Positions 43,132 to 52,368 of a DNA stretch of 64,000 nucleotides are shown here, in pieces (position 1 is the stretch's first letter; each line of letters opens with the position of its first letter). The notes beneath the pieces were generated by a model. It was not told the origin of the DNA, searched no databases, and saw only the letters and a list, made by a program, of their open reading frames with translations. The position numbers and the translations under genes were made by a program. Origin of the DNA: Sphingomonas sp. Leaf242 (GTDB lineage Bacteria > Pseudomonadota > Alphaproteobacteria > Sphingomonadales > Sphingomonadaceae); assembly GCF_001422045.1 (NCBI RefSeq), contig NZ_LMLW01000008.1, positions 624,501-688,500 of the forward strand, given 5' to 3'.

Positions 43132-44412
43132 ATGTCTTTCTATACCTCGCTTTCCGGTCTCCAGGCTTCGCAGGCCGAAATGGCGACGATCTCGCACAAT
43201 CTGGCGAACGTCTCGACCAACGGCTTCAAGAAGAGCCGCACCGATTTCGCCGACGTGATCGCCTCGAGCGTGTCGGTCGCGCCGTCGCAGCAGGTTGGCT
43301 CGGGCGTCATGGTCAAGGGCAACCGCCAGCAGTTCGGGCAGGGCAATCTGCTCCAGTCGGCGAGCGCGCTCGACCTCGCCGTGTCGGGCGACGGTTTCTT
43401 CGCGGTCAAGCCCGATCCGAGCTCGGCAACGGTCAACTACACGCGCAACGGCTCGTTCCTGGTCGACGCCAACAACAACGTGACCGACGCGAACGGCAAC
43501 TTCCTCCAGGTCTATCCGGTCGACGGTTCGGGCAACGTCATCCAGGCGAGCATGAACACGCTGCAGAACCTGACGCTGCCCGCCACCAGCGGCGCGCTGA
43601 AGGCGACGCAGGACGTCAAGCTGGGCGTCAACCTGAATGCCAACACCGCGCAGCCGGCGAACGCGACGTTCAACCGCCTCGACGTGTCGTCGTACAACCA
43701 GGCGACGACGACCTCGGTCTATGACTCGCAGGGCAATCCGATGGCGATGACGAGCTATTACGTCCGCGATACGGCACCGATCGCAACGCCCCAGGGCGGC
43801 ACCGCCGACCTGTCGTCGACCTGGTCGGTCTACAGCTTCGTTGGCGACAAGCCGATGACGGCAGGCGGCAGCGACAGCGTGAAATTGCAGTTCGGCAGCA
43901 GCGGGCAGCTGACCGCTCCGGCGGCCAAGACTACGTTCGACGCGTTCACCCCGGCCAGCGGGTCGGCGCAGGCGATCAGCCTCGACCTGACCGCGAGCAC
44001 GCAGAGCGCGGCGTCGTTCAAGGTCGCCACGCAGACGCAGGACGGCCTTGCGGTCGGCCAGTTGCAGGGCGTGACCGTCGACGATGCCGGGATCGTCAAG
44101 GCGAGCTTCTCGAACGGCGACGTCAAGGCGCTGGGCCAAGTGGCGCTCGTCAACTTCTCGAACCCGTCGGGTCTGCGCCAGCTCGGCGACAGCGGCTGGG
44201 CATCGACCGGCGTCTCGGGCAGCCCGATCGCCGGCACGGCCGGTCAGCGCGGCCTCGGCAACCTGATGTCGGGGACGATCGAGCGGTCGAACGTCGACAT
44301 CACCGAGGAACTGGTCAATTTGATCGCGGCACAGCGCAATTTCCAGGCGAATTCGAAGGCGCTGGATACCGCCAGCCAGATTTCGCAGACCATCTTCAAC
44401 ATCCGCAGCTGA
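43132..44412 (+). CDS. flgE: flagellar hook protein FlgE
   Basis: Hook subunit of 426 residues. It begins with SFYTSLSGLQASQAEMATIS and HNLANVSTNGFKKSRTDFA, carries a D1/D2 middle and ends with ELVNLIAAQRNFQANSKALDTASQ and FNIRS. It has a strong AAGGAG ribosome-binding site 12 bp upstream and is highly expressed relative to rod proteins in most species. Confidence 0.97.
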   Translation: MSFYTSLSGLQASQAEMATISHNLANVSTNGFKKSRTDFADVIASSVSVAPSQQVGSGVMVKGNRQQFGQGNLLQSASALDLAVSGDGFFAVKPDPSSATVNYTRNGSFLVDANNNVTDANGNFLQVYPVDGSGNVIQASMNTLQNLTLPATSGALKATQDVKLGVNLNANTAQPANATFNRLDVSSYNQATTTSVYDSQGNPMAMTSYYVRDTAPIATPQGGTADLSSTWSVYSFVGDKPMTAGGSDSVKLQFGSSGQLTAPAAKTTFDAFTPASGSAQAISLDLTASTQSAASFKVATQTQDGLAVGQLQGVTVDDAGIVKASFSNGDVKALGQVALVNFSNPSGLRQLGDSGWASTGVSGSPIAGTAGQRGLGNLMSGTIERSNVDITEELVNLIAAQRNFQANSKALDTASQISQTIFNIRS

Positions 44413-44438
44413 CCGAAAAAGCGGGCAGGGGACCCTGA

Positions 44439-45191
44439 ATGGACAAGCTGGTCTACACCGCGGCGTCGGGCCTGCGTGCGCACATGGCGGCGCAGGCGGC
44501 GATCGCCAACAACATGGCGAACGCGTCGACGACCGGATTCCGCGCCGATCGCGTGGTGTTCGACCGGATGAACCTGAAGGGCGACGGCACCACGCTGGAG
44601 GCGCGCGCGCCGACCTCGGAAGAGGTCACCGACGCGGATCGGTCGCCGGGTGCCATCCAGCAGACCGGGCGGCCGCTCGACGTCGCGATCACCGGCACCA
44701 CCGCATGGCTGGCGGTGCAGGCGTCGGACGGCTCCGAGGCGTATACCCGCCGTGGTGACCTTGAGGTCGCACCGTCGGGCGTGCTCCAGACCGGCGACGG
44801 GCATCCGGTGATCGGCTCGGGGGGGCCGATCACGCTGCCGCCCTACCAGTCGCTGTCGATCGCCGGCGACGGGACGATCTCGATCGTGCCGCAGGGTGGC
44901 GATGCGAAGAACCCGCAGGTCATCGACAAGCTCAAGCTTGCCGACACCAAGGGGTCGGAGACGGTCAAGGGGCTCGACAACCTGCTGCGCGTCAAGGGCG
45001 GGGGGACGCTGCCCGAGGATCTCGATGCGAAGGTGCAGGGCGGGGCGATCGAGGGATCGAACGTCAACATGACGCAGGCGCTGGTCGACATGATCGAGAA
45101 CCAGCGCAGTTACGAAGTCCAGGCCAACATGTTGAAGTCCGCCAAGGACATGGATGAAAGCGGCGCATCCGTGATGCGCCTGCCGAGCTAG
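44439..45191 (+). CDS. flgF: flagellar proximal rod protein FlgF
   Basis: Rod protein of 250 residues with the start VYTAASGLRAHMAAQAAIANNMANASTTGFRAD. It ends in the axial C-terminal domain ALVDMIENQRSYEVQANMLK. It is distinguished from FlgG by length and by its position between flgE and flgG. Confidence 0.95.
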   Translation: MDKLVYTAASGLRAHMAAQAAIANNMANASTTGFRADRVVFDRMNLKGDGTTLEARAPTSEEVTDADRSPGAIQQTGRPLDVAITGTTAWLAVQASDGSEAYTRRGDLEVAPSGVLQTGDGHPVIGSGGPITLPPYQSLSIAGDGTISIVPQGGDAKNPQVIDKLKLADTKGSETVKGLDNLLRVKGGGTLPEDLDAKVQGGAIEGSNVNMTQALVDMIENQRSYEVQANMLKSAKDMDESGASVMRLPS

Positions 45192-45204
45192 AAGGAACCG
45201 ACGA

Positions 45205-45993
45205 ATGTCATCCGCAGCCATGCATATCGCGCGTACCGGGCTCGACGCCCAGGATATGCGCATGCGCGTCATCTCGAACAATCTCGCCAACGTGAACACG
45301 ACGGGCTTCAAGAAGGACCGTGCCGCGTTCGAGACGCTCGCCTACCAAGTCGTGACGACGCCGGGCGCGCAGAGCACGTCCGAGACCAAATACGCGACCG
45401 GTCTCAATCTCGGCACCGGCGTGAAGATCCAGGGCACCGCGCGCATCGATACGCAGGGCGCGATGCAGACGACCGGCAACAGCCTCGATCTCGCGCTCGA
45501 CGGCGACGGCTATTTCCAGGTGCAGATGCCCGGCGGTACGCTCGGCTATACGCGCTCGGGCAATTTCTCGCGCTCGGCCGAAGGTTTGCTGGTCACCAGC
45601 GAAGGCTATCAGGTGCAGCCCGGCATCACCGTGCCGCAGGGCACGACCGCGATCACGATCGGGTCGGACGGCACCGTGTCGGCAACTGTTCCCGGCCAGA
45701 CCGAAGCGACGCAGCTTGGCCAGATCCAGGTGGCGAACTTTCCGAACGGCGCCGGCCTCCAGGCGACCGGCGACAATTACCTGGTCGAGACCGCGGCGAG
45801 CGGCGCGGCCAATGTCGGCGTCGCGGGCCAGGACGGTCGCGGCAACATCAAGCAGGGTATGCTCGAAGCGTCGAACGTCAACGTCGTCGAGGAACTCGTC
45901 GACATGATCGAGACACAGCGCGCGTACGAGGTGAATTCGAAGATGATCTCGGCGACCGACGACATGCTCAAATACGTCAACCAGAACATCTGA
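45205..45993 (+). CDS. flgG: flagellar distal rod protein FlgG
   Basis: Distal rod subunit of 262 residues, the standard length. It starts with SAAMHIARTGLDAQDMRMRVISNNLANVNTTGFKKDRAAFETLAYQ and ends with ELVDMIETQRAYEVNSKMISATDDMLKYVNQ, both very close to FlgG of other proteobacteria. It is followed by flgH after 2 bp. Confidence 0.97.
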   Translation: MSSAAMHIARTGLDAQDMRMRVISNNLANVNTTGFKKDRAAFETLAYQVVTTPGAQSTSETKYATGLNLGTGVKIQGTARIDTQGAMQTTGNSLDLALDGDGYFQVQMPGGTLGYTRSGNFSRSAEGLLVTSEGYQVQPGITVPQGTTAITIGSDGTVSATVPGQTEATQLGQIQVANFPNGAGLQATGDNYLVETAASGAANVGVAGQDGRGNIKQGMLEASNVNVVEELVDMIETQRAYEVNSKMISATDDMLKYVNQNI

Positions 45994-45995
45994 TC

Positions 45996-46691
45996 ATGAC
46001 TCGCACCGCTTCCCATTCCGTCGTCCTGATGACCGCGATCGCGCTCGCCGGGTTCGCTTCGTCCGCAGCCGATGCCGGCATCTTCGGCAAAAAGCTGCCG
46101 CCCGAGGATTTCTCGGTCGCGCGGCCTCTTCCGGTCGTGCCGGTGCCGGTCGTCGCGACGGGCTCGATCTTCCAGGCGCAGGATGGCTACGCAGCGCTGT
46201 ACGAAGGCTGGCGCGCGCGGAAAGTCGGCGATCCGCTGACGATCGTGCTGGTCGAGCGGACCGCCGCGTCGAAGACGTCGGGCTCGAAGCTCGACAGCAA
46301 TGGCGGCGCGAGCATCACGCCGCCGACCACCGGCGCGCTCAACCTGTTCAACAAGAGCGATGCGGCGATCAGCGGCGGGCGCAATTTCAACGGCACCGGC
46401 GCCGCCGACCAGACGAACTCGCTGTCGGGCGAAGTCAGCGTGACGGTCGCGCAGGTCTATCCCAACGGAACGATGCTGGTGCAGGGCCAGAAGCGCGTGA
46501 CGCTCAACCGCGGCGACGAGTTCCTCAAGATCAAGGGTCTGGTCCGGACCGCCGACGTCGACGCCAACAACCGCGTGCTGTCGACCCGCGTCGCCGACGC
46601 GCAGATCTCGTACACCGGCAAGGGCGACGTCGCCCGCGCCGGCCGCCAGGGGTGGCTCGGCCGCTTCTTCTCCGTCGTCAGCCCGTTCTAA
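45996..46691 (+). CDS. flgH: L-ring protein FlgH without lipobox cysteine
   Basis: L-ring protein of 231 residues. Conserved FlgH sequence is clear: VGDPLTIVLVERTAASKTSGS, then GTMLVQGQKRVTLNRGDEFLKIKGLVRTADV and terminal GRFFSVVSPF. The signal peptide (LMTAIALAGFASSAADA) has no cysteine, and the protein contains none near the start. Unlike E. coli FlgH, which is a lipoprotein, it is therefore predicted to be cleaved by the ordinary signal peptidase and left unlipidated. Confidence 0.95.
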   Translation: MTRTASHSVVLMTAIALAGFASSAADAGIFGKKLPPEDFSVARPLPVVPVPVVATGSIFQAQDGYAALYEGWRARKVGDPLTIVLVERTAASKTSGSKLDSNGGASITPPTTGALNLFNKSDAAISGGRNFNGTGAADQTNSLSGEVSVTVAQVYPNGTMLVQGQKRVTLNRGDEFLKIKGLVRTADVDANNRVLSTRVADAQISYTGKGDVARAGRQGWLGRFFSVVSPF

Positions 46692-46701
46692 GGCCGTGAC
46701 C

Positions 46702-47793
46702 ATGCGCTTCCTGCTCGCCCTTTTCGCATCGCTCCTGATCGCAGGCCCGGCCTCGGCCGACCGGATCAAGGATCTGGGCGGGTTCCAGGGGATCCGATCG
46801 AACCAGCTGACCGGCTACGGCATCGTCGTCGGCCTGCCCGGCACCGGCGACGACAATCTCGAATACACCGTGCAGTCGCTGAAGGCGGTCGCATCGCGCT
46901 TCGGCCTGCAGCTGCCGCCGACCGCCAACCCGGGGATGAAGAACGCGGCAGTGGTGATGATCACCGCCGAACTGCCGCCGTTCGCCAAGCCCGGCCAGCG
47001 GCTCGACATCACCGTCGCGTCGATGGGCAAGGCGAAGTCCTTGCGCGGCGGCAGCCTGATCATGACGCCGCTGCTCGGTGCGGACAACCAGATCTACGCG
47101 ATGGCGCAGGGCAACCTCGCCGTTGGTGGCCTCGGGGCCGAAGGCGCTGACGGGTCGAAGATCGTCGTCAACGTGCCCTCGACCGGGCGTATTCCCGAGG
47201 GGGCGACGGTCGAACGTGCGGTCGCGACCGGGTTCGACAGCGCGCCGATGCTCACCTTCAACCTCGCGCGTGCCGATTTCACTACCGCGCAGAACGTCGC
47301 GGGGGCGATCAACTCGAAGCTCGGCTTCGGCAGCGCGCAGGCGATCGACGCGGTCTCTGTTTCGGTACGTGCACCGATCGGCGCGGACGTCCGGGCCACG
47401 CTGATGTCGACGATCGAGAATCTCGACGTCGTGTCCGCCGAACCCTCGGCCAAGGTGATCGTCAACGCGCGCACCGGCACCGTCGTGATCAACTCGGCGG
47501 TTCGGGTCGGCCCGGCGGCGATCACGCACGGCAAGATGACGGTGCGGATCGACGAGAAGCCGCAGGTCAGTCAGCCCGCCCCGTTCAGCCAGGGCCAGAC
47601 CGCGATCACCCCGAACAGCCGCGTCGCGGTCGAGGAGGAGCGTCGCCCGATGTTCCTGCTCGCACCCGGCCCCAAGCTCGCCGACATCGTCAAGGCGGTC
47701 AACGCGATCGGCGCATCGCCGGCCGATCTGGTCGCGATCCTCGAGGCGCTGAAGGAAGCCGGCGCACTCAAGGCCGAGTTGATCGTCCTGTGA
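46702..47793 (+). CDS. flgI: P-ring protein FlgI
   Basis: Periplasmic P-ring subunit of 363 residues with a Sec signal (MRFLLALFASLLIAGPASA) and the conserved start RIKDLGGFQGIRSNQLTGYG and VVGLPGTGDD. The C-terminal Leu/Ala-rich region ends in LKAELIVL. The ATG at 46702 has an AAGG site 8 bp before it; a GTG at 46696 would be too close to that site. The stop overlaps flgJ. Confidence 0.97.
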   Translation: MRFLLALFASLLIAGPASADRIKDLGGFQGIRSNQLTGYGIVVGLPGTGDDNLEYTVQSLKAVASRFGLQLPPTANPGMKNAAVVMITAELPPFAKPGQRLDITVASMGKAKSLRGGSLIMTPLLGADNQIYAMAQGNLAVGGLGAEGADGSKIVVNVPSTGRIPEGATVERAVATGFDSAPMLTFNLARADFTTAQNVAGAINSKLGFGSAQAIDAVSVSVRAPIGADVRATLMSTIENLDVVSAEPSAKVIVNARTGTVVINSAVRVGPAAITHGKMTVRIDEKPQVSQPAPFSQGQTAITPNSRVAVEEERRPMFLLAPGPKLADIVKAVNAIGASPADLVAILEALKEAGALKAELIVL

Positions 47794-48125
47794 GCGCGAT
47801 CACCACACCCACGCTCGCGACGACCGCGACCACCGGGATCTCGACCGACACTAGCCGTCTCAAGTCGAAGGACAATCTCGACAAGGCCGGGCAGAAGTTC
47901 GAGGCGGTGTTCACCGGCATGATGCTGAAGAGCATGCGGCAGGCGAAACTCGCCGATCCGATCTTCGATTCGAAGGCGATCGATACCTTCACCGACATGC
48001 AGGACGGGCTGATCGCGAAGTCGATGGCCGAGCACACGCCGCTCGGCATCGGCAAGGCGATGACCGATTTTCTCAGCAAATCTCAATCGGATATTAACCC
48101 GGCGGCGACAGACTCACCGCCATGA
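47790..48125 (+). CDS. flgJ: rod-binding protein FlgJ (N-terminal domain only)
   Basis: A 111-residue rod-cap protein corresponding to the N-terminal rod-binding domain of FlgJ (QKFEAVFTGMMLKSMRQAKLADPIFDSKAIDTFTDMQD). The muramidase domain found in enterobacterial FlgJ is absent; the separate SLT enzyme at 37477-38322 may replace it. Overlaps both flgI and flgK by ATGA-type junctions. Confidence 0.92.
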   Translation: MSAITTPTLATTATTGISTDTSRLKSKDNLDKAGQKFEAVFTGMMLKSMRQAKLADPIFDSKAIDTFTDMQDGLIAKSMAEHTPLGIGKAMTDFLSKSQSDINPAATDSPP

Positions 48126-49468
48126 GCGATCTCCTTTCGATCGGCGCGTCGGGCGTCCGCGCGTACCAGACCGCGTTGTCCACGGTGTCGGAGAACATCG
48201 CGAACACCGGCACCGCGGGCTATACCCGGCGGACGACGACGCTTGGCGAAGTCGCGTCGATCGGTGGCGGGATCGCCGCGCGGACGTCGTCGAACGGCAG
48301 CGGGGTGGTCGTCGTCGGCATCGGTCGCAGCGCCAATGCCTACCGCTCGCAGGCGGTGCGCAGCGCCGGCACCGATCTGGCCAAGACCGAAACCAGCATT
48401 GCCTGGATGAGCCGGATCGAGACGTCGCTGGGCGACAACAAGCTCGGCGACCGGCTCACCAGCTTCTTCGGCGCGGCGCAGACGTTGTCGGCGGATCCGA
48501 CCTCGATTCCGGCACGCGCGGCGATGCTCGAGTCGGCAGGCAGTGCTGCTGCCGCCTTCGCGACCACCGGCAAGGCGCTCGATACCGCGACCGCTGAACT
48601 CGATGCGACGACCTCGCAGGCGGTCGATTCGCTTAATTCGCTCGGCACCGCGCTCGCCAAGATCAACGACGGTATCGCCCGGTCGCAGCCGGGTTCGTCA
48701 AGCGCGGCGCAGCTCGCCGACCAGCGCGACCAGGTGCTCGATCAGATGAGCACGCTGACCGACGTGAGCACGTCGTTCGACGGTCTCGGCCGCGCGACGG
48801 TGCGGCTCGGCGGTGCGGCCGGACCGGCGTTCGTCGTCGGCTCCGACAGTGGCCAGGCGGCGTACGCGCGCAACGACGAAGGCGCGGTGCAGTTCACGGT
48901 CACGCAAGGCGGCGCCACCTCGACGCTGTCGCCGTCGGGCGGCGCGCTCGCCGGGTTCGCCGACGGAGCGCAGCGGCTCGTCGCGGCCCGCGACGGGCTG
49001 AACGCGATCGCCAAGGATTTCACCACGCAGGTCAATGCGGTCCAGGCACAGGGGCGCGATCTCGACGGCAAGGCCGGTACCGCGCTGTTCGCGACCGGCG
49101 ATACGCCGACCGACATCTCGGTGGCACTGACCGACCCGCGCGGGATCGCCGCCGCCAGTGCGAACGGCAGCATGCGCGATGCGTCGAACCTAGCCGCGTT
49201 GCAGACCGCCCGGTCGAGCGGCGGGTTCGAGACGCGCACCGTCAACCTGGTTGCCGGCAATGCCGCCGCACTCCAGCAGCGCACGACCGTGGCCGATGCG
49301 CAGAGCGCGATCCGCGACGGCGCGGTCAGCGCACTTGCGTCGGCGTCGGGGGTCGATCTCGATAGCGAGGCGGTCGATCTGCTGCGCTTCCAGCAGGCCT
49401 ATCAGGCGTCGAGCCGGGTGATCCAGACCGCGCGCGACACGTTCCAGTCCATCCTCGAGATCCGGTAA
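48122..49468 (+). CDS. flgK: hook-filament junction protein FlgK
   Basis: HAP1 protein of 448 residues. The start MSDLLSIGASGVRAYQTAL with STVSENIANTGTAGYTRR has the axial signature, and the end has LLRFQQAYQASSRVIQTARDTFQSILEI. It is coupled to flgJ by ATGA and precedes flgL by 5 bp. FlgN-like chaperone is encoded on the opposite strand at 38537. Confidence 0.96.
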   Translation: MSDLLSIGASGVRAYQTALSTVSENIANTGTAGYTRRTTTLGEVASIGGGIAARTSSNGSGVVVVGIGRSANAYRSQAVRSAGTDLAKTETSIAWMSRIETSLGDNKLGDRLTSFFGAAQTLSADPTSIPARAAMLESAGSAAAAFATTGKALDTATAELDATTSQAVDSLNSLGTALAKINDGIARSQPGSSSAAQLADQRDQVLDQMSTLTDVSTSFDGLGRATVRLGGAAGPAFVVGSDSGQAAYARNDEGAVQFTVTQGGATSTLSPSGGALAGFADGAQRLVAARDGLNAIAKDFTTQVNAVQAQGRDLDGKAGTALFATGDTPTDISVALTDPRGIAAASANGSMRDASNLAALQTARSSGGFETRTVNLVAGNAAALQQRTTVADAQSAIRDGAVSALASASGVDLDSEAVDLLRFQQAYQASSRVIQTARDTFQSILEIR

Positions 49469-49473
49469 CGCCC

Positions 49474-50394
49474 ATGCAGATCCCGACGAGCCTTTTCTAC
49501 GACCGGTCGTCGGCGGCCATGACGTCGCTGTCCAGCAAGGCGGATGCGCTCAATGCGCAGATCTCGACCGGCAAGCGGTTCACCGCGCCGTCGCAGGACA
49601 GCGTCGCGTATCAGCGGCTGGCCGGGCTCGCGCGCGATACCGCCAACGACAAGGCCTATGCCGCCAACCTCGGCACCGCCGAATCGGTGTTGAAGCAGGG
49701 CGATACCAGTCTCAGCGCGATGTCCGATCAGTTGCAGAACGCGACGGTGCTGGTGACGCAGGCGAAGAACGGCACGCTGAGTGCGCTGGACCGCAAGGCG
49801 ATCGGCGAGCAGATCGCCGGGATCGTCGCCTCGCTGACGAATATCGCCAACGCGAAGGACGCGCGCGGCCAGCCGCTGTTCGGCGGGTCGGACGGGGCCG
49901 CGGCGGTCGCGACCGATGGCAGCTACGCGCTGGCGTCGAAGCCGGTTAGCGGAATCCCGATCGGCGATGGCCAGAGCGTGCAGGCCAACGAAACCGCCGC
50001 ACGGATCTTCACGGTTGGCGGAAAGACCAACGCGGATGGCAGCGTCGGCGGGGGCACCAACACGCTGGCGATGCTGTCGGCGATCGCGACCGCGCTGCAA
50101 TCGGATGATTTCAAGACGAGTTCGCTCGATACGTCGCTGGCCGATATCAGCGCGGCCTCCGATCAGGTGTCGACCGTGCAGGCCTCGCTCGGCGCACGCG
50201 CGGCGCGAGTCGATCTGGAGAGTTCGCGGCTGACCGATGTCGCCGCAGACCGCGAGGAGACCCGCTCTGGTCTCGAGGACACCGATGCCACGACCACGTT
50301 CATCGAGCTGCAAAAGACGATGACGATCCTGTCGGCGACGCAGGCGAGCTTTACGAAGCTCTCGGCATTGTCATTGTTCGATTATCTTCGCTGA
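49474..50394 (+). CDS. flgL: hook-filament junction protein FlgL
   Basis: HAP3 protein of 306 residues, flagellin-like at the ends: QISTGKRFTAPSQDSVAYQRLAGL near the start and ETRSGLEDTDATTTFIELQKTMTILSATQASFTKL at the C-terminus. It is the last gene of the flg operon before the motA promoter region. Confidence 0.94.
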   Translation: MQIPTSLFYDRSSAAMTSLSSKADALNAQISTGKRFTAPSQDSVAYQRLAGLARDTANDKAYAANLGTAESVLKQGDTSLSAMSDQLQNATVLVTQAKNGTLSALDRKAIGEQIAGIVASLTNIANAKDARGQPLFGGSDGAAAVATDGSYALASKPVSGIPIGDGQSVQANETAARIFTVGGKTNADGSVGGGTNTLAMLSAIATALQSDDFKTSSLDTSLADISAASDQVSTVQASLGARAARVDLESSRLTDVAADREETRSGLEDTDATTTFIELQKTMTILSATQASFTKLSALSLFDYLR

Positions 50395-50407
50395 CGGCTG
50401 CGTTCGG

Positions 50408-50434
50408 TAACCGGATGGCTACGAAATCCGGTTA
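50408..50434 (+). promoter_or_regulatory. perfect inverted repeat upstream of motA
   Basis: TAACCGGAT and ATCCGGTTA are exact complements separated by 9 bp, 6 bp upstream of the motA sigma-54 promoter. It is not followed by T residues, so it is more likely a regulator-binding site (possibly FlbD or a nucleoid protein) than a terminator for flgL. Confidence 0.5.
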
Positions 50435-50440
50435 ATTCCC

Positions 50441-50456
50441 TGGCTACGCACTTGCC
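50441..50456 (+). promoter_or_regulatory. sigma-54 promoter of motAB
   Basis: TGGCTACG-CAC-TTGC with GG-N10-GC spacing lies 31-46 bp before the motA ATG. The -24 part (TGGC) and -12 part (TTGC) are consensus, but the middle is weaker than the other three sigma-54 sites. Confidence 0.75.
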
Positions 50457-50486
50457 ATCGTCGGCCCAGAGGGAATTTCCAGCACC

Positions 50487-51350
50487 ATGTTTCCGGTAAT
50501 CGGCATCGTCGTCCTGCTCGTCATGGTGTTTGGCGGATTCGCCTTTACGGGCGGCGCGCTCGGACCCGTCCTGGAGGCGATCCCGCACGAGATGCTGATC
50601 ATCGGCGGCGCCGCGGCCGGCGCGCTGATCATCGGCAATTCCGGCAAGGAACTCAAAGCGCTCGGCGCCGGGCTGGGCAAGGTCTTCAAGGGCCCGAAAT
50701 ACAAGAAGCAGGATTATCTCGACGTCATCTTCCTCGTCAGCAAGCTGATGAAGATGCTGCGGATGGACGGGCCGATCGCGCTCGAGCCGCATGTCGAAGA
50801 TCCGCAGTCGTCCGCCGTGTTCGCCGAATATCCCAAGCTCCTGAAGAACCACGCGCTCGTCAACCTGATCGCCGATACGCTGCGCCTCGTCGTGGTGTCG
50901 TCGGGTACGCTCGACGTCCACGCGGTCGAGGAGGTGATGGACCAGTCGATCAAGACGCATCACCACGAGGAGGAAAGTGCTCACGGTACTCTGACCAGCC
51001 TTGCCGACGCGCTGCCCGCGCTCGGCATCGTCGCGGCGGTGCTCGGCGTGGTGAAGACGATGGGGTCGATCGACAAGCCGCCGTCGATCCTCGGCTCGAT
51101 GATCGGCTCGGCGCTGGTCGGCACGTTCATGGGCGTGTTGCTGGCGTACGGCATGGTCGCGCCGCTCGCCAACCGGTTGCGCCAGGTGCTCGATGCCGAC
51201 GCCGCGATCTACGGCGTGGTCAAGCAGATCATCATCGCCTCGCTCCACGGCCATCCGCAGCCGCTGGTGATCGAAGCCGCACGCTCGGGGATCGCGCACA
51301 AGAACCAGCCGGGCTTCGCCGAAGTCTTCGACGGGCTTCGCGGTAAGTAG
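50487..51350 (+). CDS. motA: stator protein MotA
   Basis: Proton-channel stator of 287 residues with four membrane helices. The N-terminal pair is followed by a large cytoplasmic loop with EVMDQSIKTHHHEEE, and the C-terminal pair with LADALPALGIVAAVLGVVKTM and GTFMGVLLAYGMVAPLANRL holds the conserved prolines. It starts after a GGGAA site 14 bp upstream and is followed by motB after 15 bp. It is the main MotA; a shorter paralogue lies at 40281-40964. Confidence 0.96.
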   Translation: MFPVIGIVVLLVMVFGGFAFTGGALGPVLEAIPHEMLIIGGAAAGALIIGNSGKELKALGAGLGKVFKGPKYKKQDYLDVIFLVSKLMKMLRMDGPIALEPHVEDPQSSAVFAEYPKLLKNHALVNLIADTLRLVVVSSGTLDVHAVEEVMDQSIKTHHHEEESAHGTLTSLADALPALGIVAAVLGVVKTMGSIDKPPSILGSMIGSALVGTFMGVLLAYGMVAPLANRLRQVLDADAAIYGVVKQIIIASLHGHPQPLVIEAARSGIAHKNQPGFAEVFDGLRGK

Positions 51351-51365
51351 AGCGGCGACAGACAC

Positions 51366-52268
51366 ATGGCCCGCGCCCCTCACGGCAACATCCAGCCGCC
51401 GAAAATTATCGTCAAGAAGATCTATATCGAAGGTCATGGCGGGCATCACGGCGGCGCCTGGAAGGTCGCCTATGCCGATTTCGTGACCGCGATGATGGCG
51501 TTCTTCCTGCTGCTGTGGATTCTCGGCGCGACCACCGAGAAGCAGCGCAAGGGCATTGCCGATTACTTCGCGCCGACGCTGCTCGATACGCGCTCGCTCG
51601 GGATCGGCGGCGGCGCGCTGTTCGGCGGCGAATCGATCCTCGACAAGAACAAGATCGGACCCAAGGCGGGCCAGACCAGCATGCCGCAGATCGCGGTGCC
51701 CGATGCGGGCAAGGGCGGCGCCTCGACCGGCACCGGTGAGCAGGGGACGATCAAGAACCGCCAGGCGCTCGCGAGCGAAGATCGCAAGAACTTCGAAGCG
51801 ATGCGCAAGCGGGTACTGAGCCAGATCGCCGCCTCGCCCAAGCTGTCGCGGCTCGCGAGCCATGTCCGCTTCGTCCCGACGCAGGACGGCATGCGGATCG
51901 ATCTGGTCGACGATGCGGATTATTCGATGTTCGCGCTCGGCACGACCGCGCTCGATCCGCAGGCGGGCGACCTGATCGGGATGATCGCGAAAACGATCGA
52001 GGGGATGAAGAACCCGATCATGATCCGCGGCCATACCGACAGCGTGCCGTATGGCGACCCGCGCGCGATGAACAACTGGATGCTGTCGTCGGGCCGCGCC
52101 GAGGCGACGCGTCGCCGGCTGCTGATCGGCGGTACGCCCGAGGCGCGGTTCGAGCGGATCGAAGGCGTCGCCGACCGCGAACCGCTGATCGTCAAGGATC
52201 CGAGCGACCCGCGCAACCGCCGCGTTGCGATCACGTTGCTCTACCGGCGCGGCGTGTTCGGCAAGTAA
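51366..52268 (+). CDS. motB: stator protein MotB
   Basis: Peptidoglycan-anchored stator of 300 residues. The single membrane helix carries the proton-binding Asp D38 in VAYADFVTAMMAFFLLLW. A C-terminal OmpA-like peptidoglycan-binding domain follows, with MIRGHTDSVPYGDPRAMNNW and LSSGRAEATRRRLL. Its neighbour MotA and downstream strong terminator define a two-gene unit. Confidence 0.97.
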   Translation: MARAPHGNIQPPKIIVKKIYIEGHGGHHGGAWKVAYADFVTAMMAFFLLLWILGATTEKQRKGIADYFAPTLLDTRSLGIGGGALFGGESILDKNKIGPKAGQTSMPQIAVPDAGKGGASTGTGEQGTIKNRQALASEDRKNFEAMRKRVLSQIAASPKLSRLASHVRFVPTQDGMRIDLVDDADYSMFALGTTALDPQAGDLIGMIAKTIEGMKNPIMIRGHTDSVPYGDPRAMNNWMLSSGRAEATRRRLLIGGTPEARFERIEGVADREPLIVKDPSDPRNRRVAITLLYRRGVFGK

Positions 52269-52287
52269 GCACAGGCGCGGCGTGGCA

Positions 52288-52328
52288 TGAAAAAGGCCCG
52301 GCATCGCGTGATGCCGGGCCTTTTTCAT
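52288..52328. terminator. strong bidirectional terminator after motB
   Basis: An 18-bp perfect stem ATGAAAAAGGCCCGGCAT/ATGCCGGGCCTTTTTCAT with a 5-6 base loop. T-runs on both strands let it end motAB and the convergent MucR-like gene. Confidence 0.95.
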
Positions 52329-52368
52329 GTCGGTCGACGCTATATGCCAGCGCTGATGATCGTCGCGG

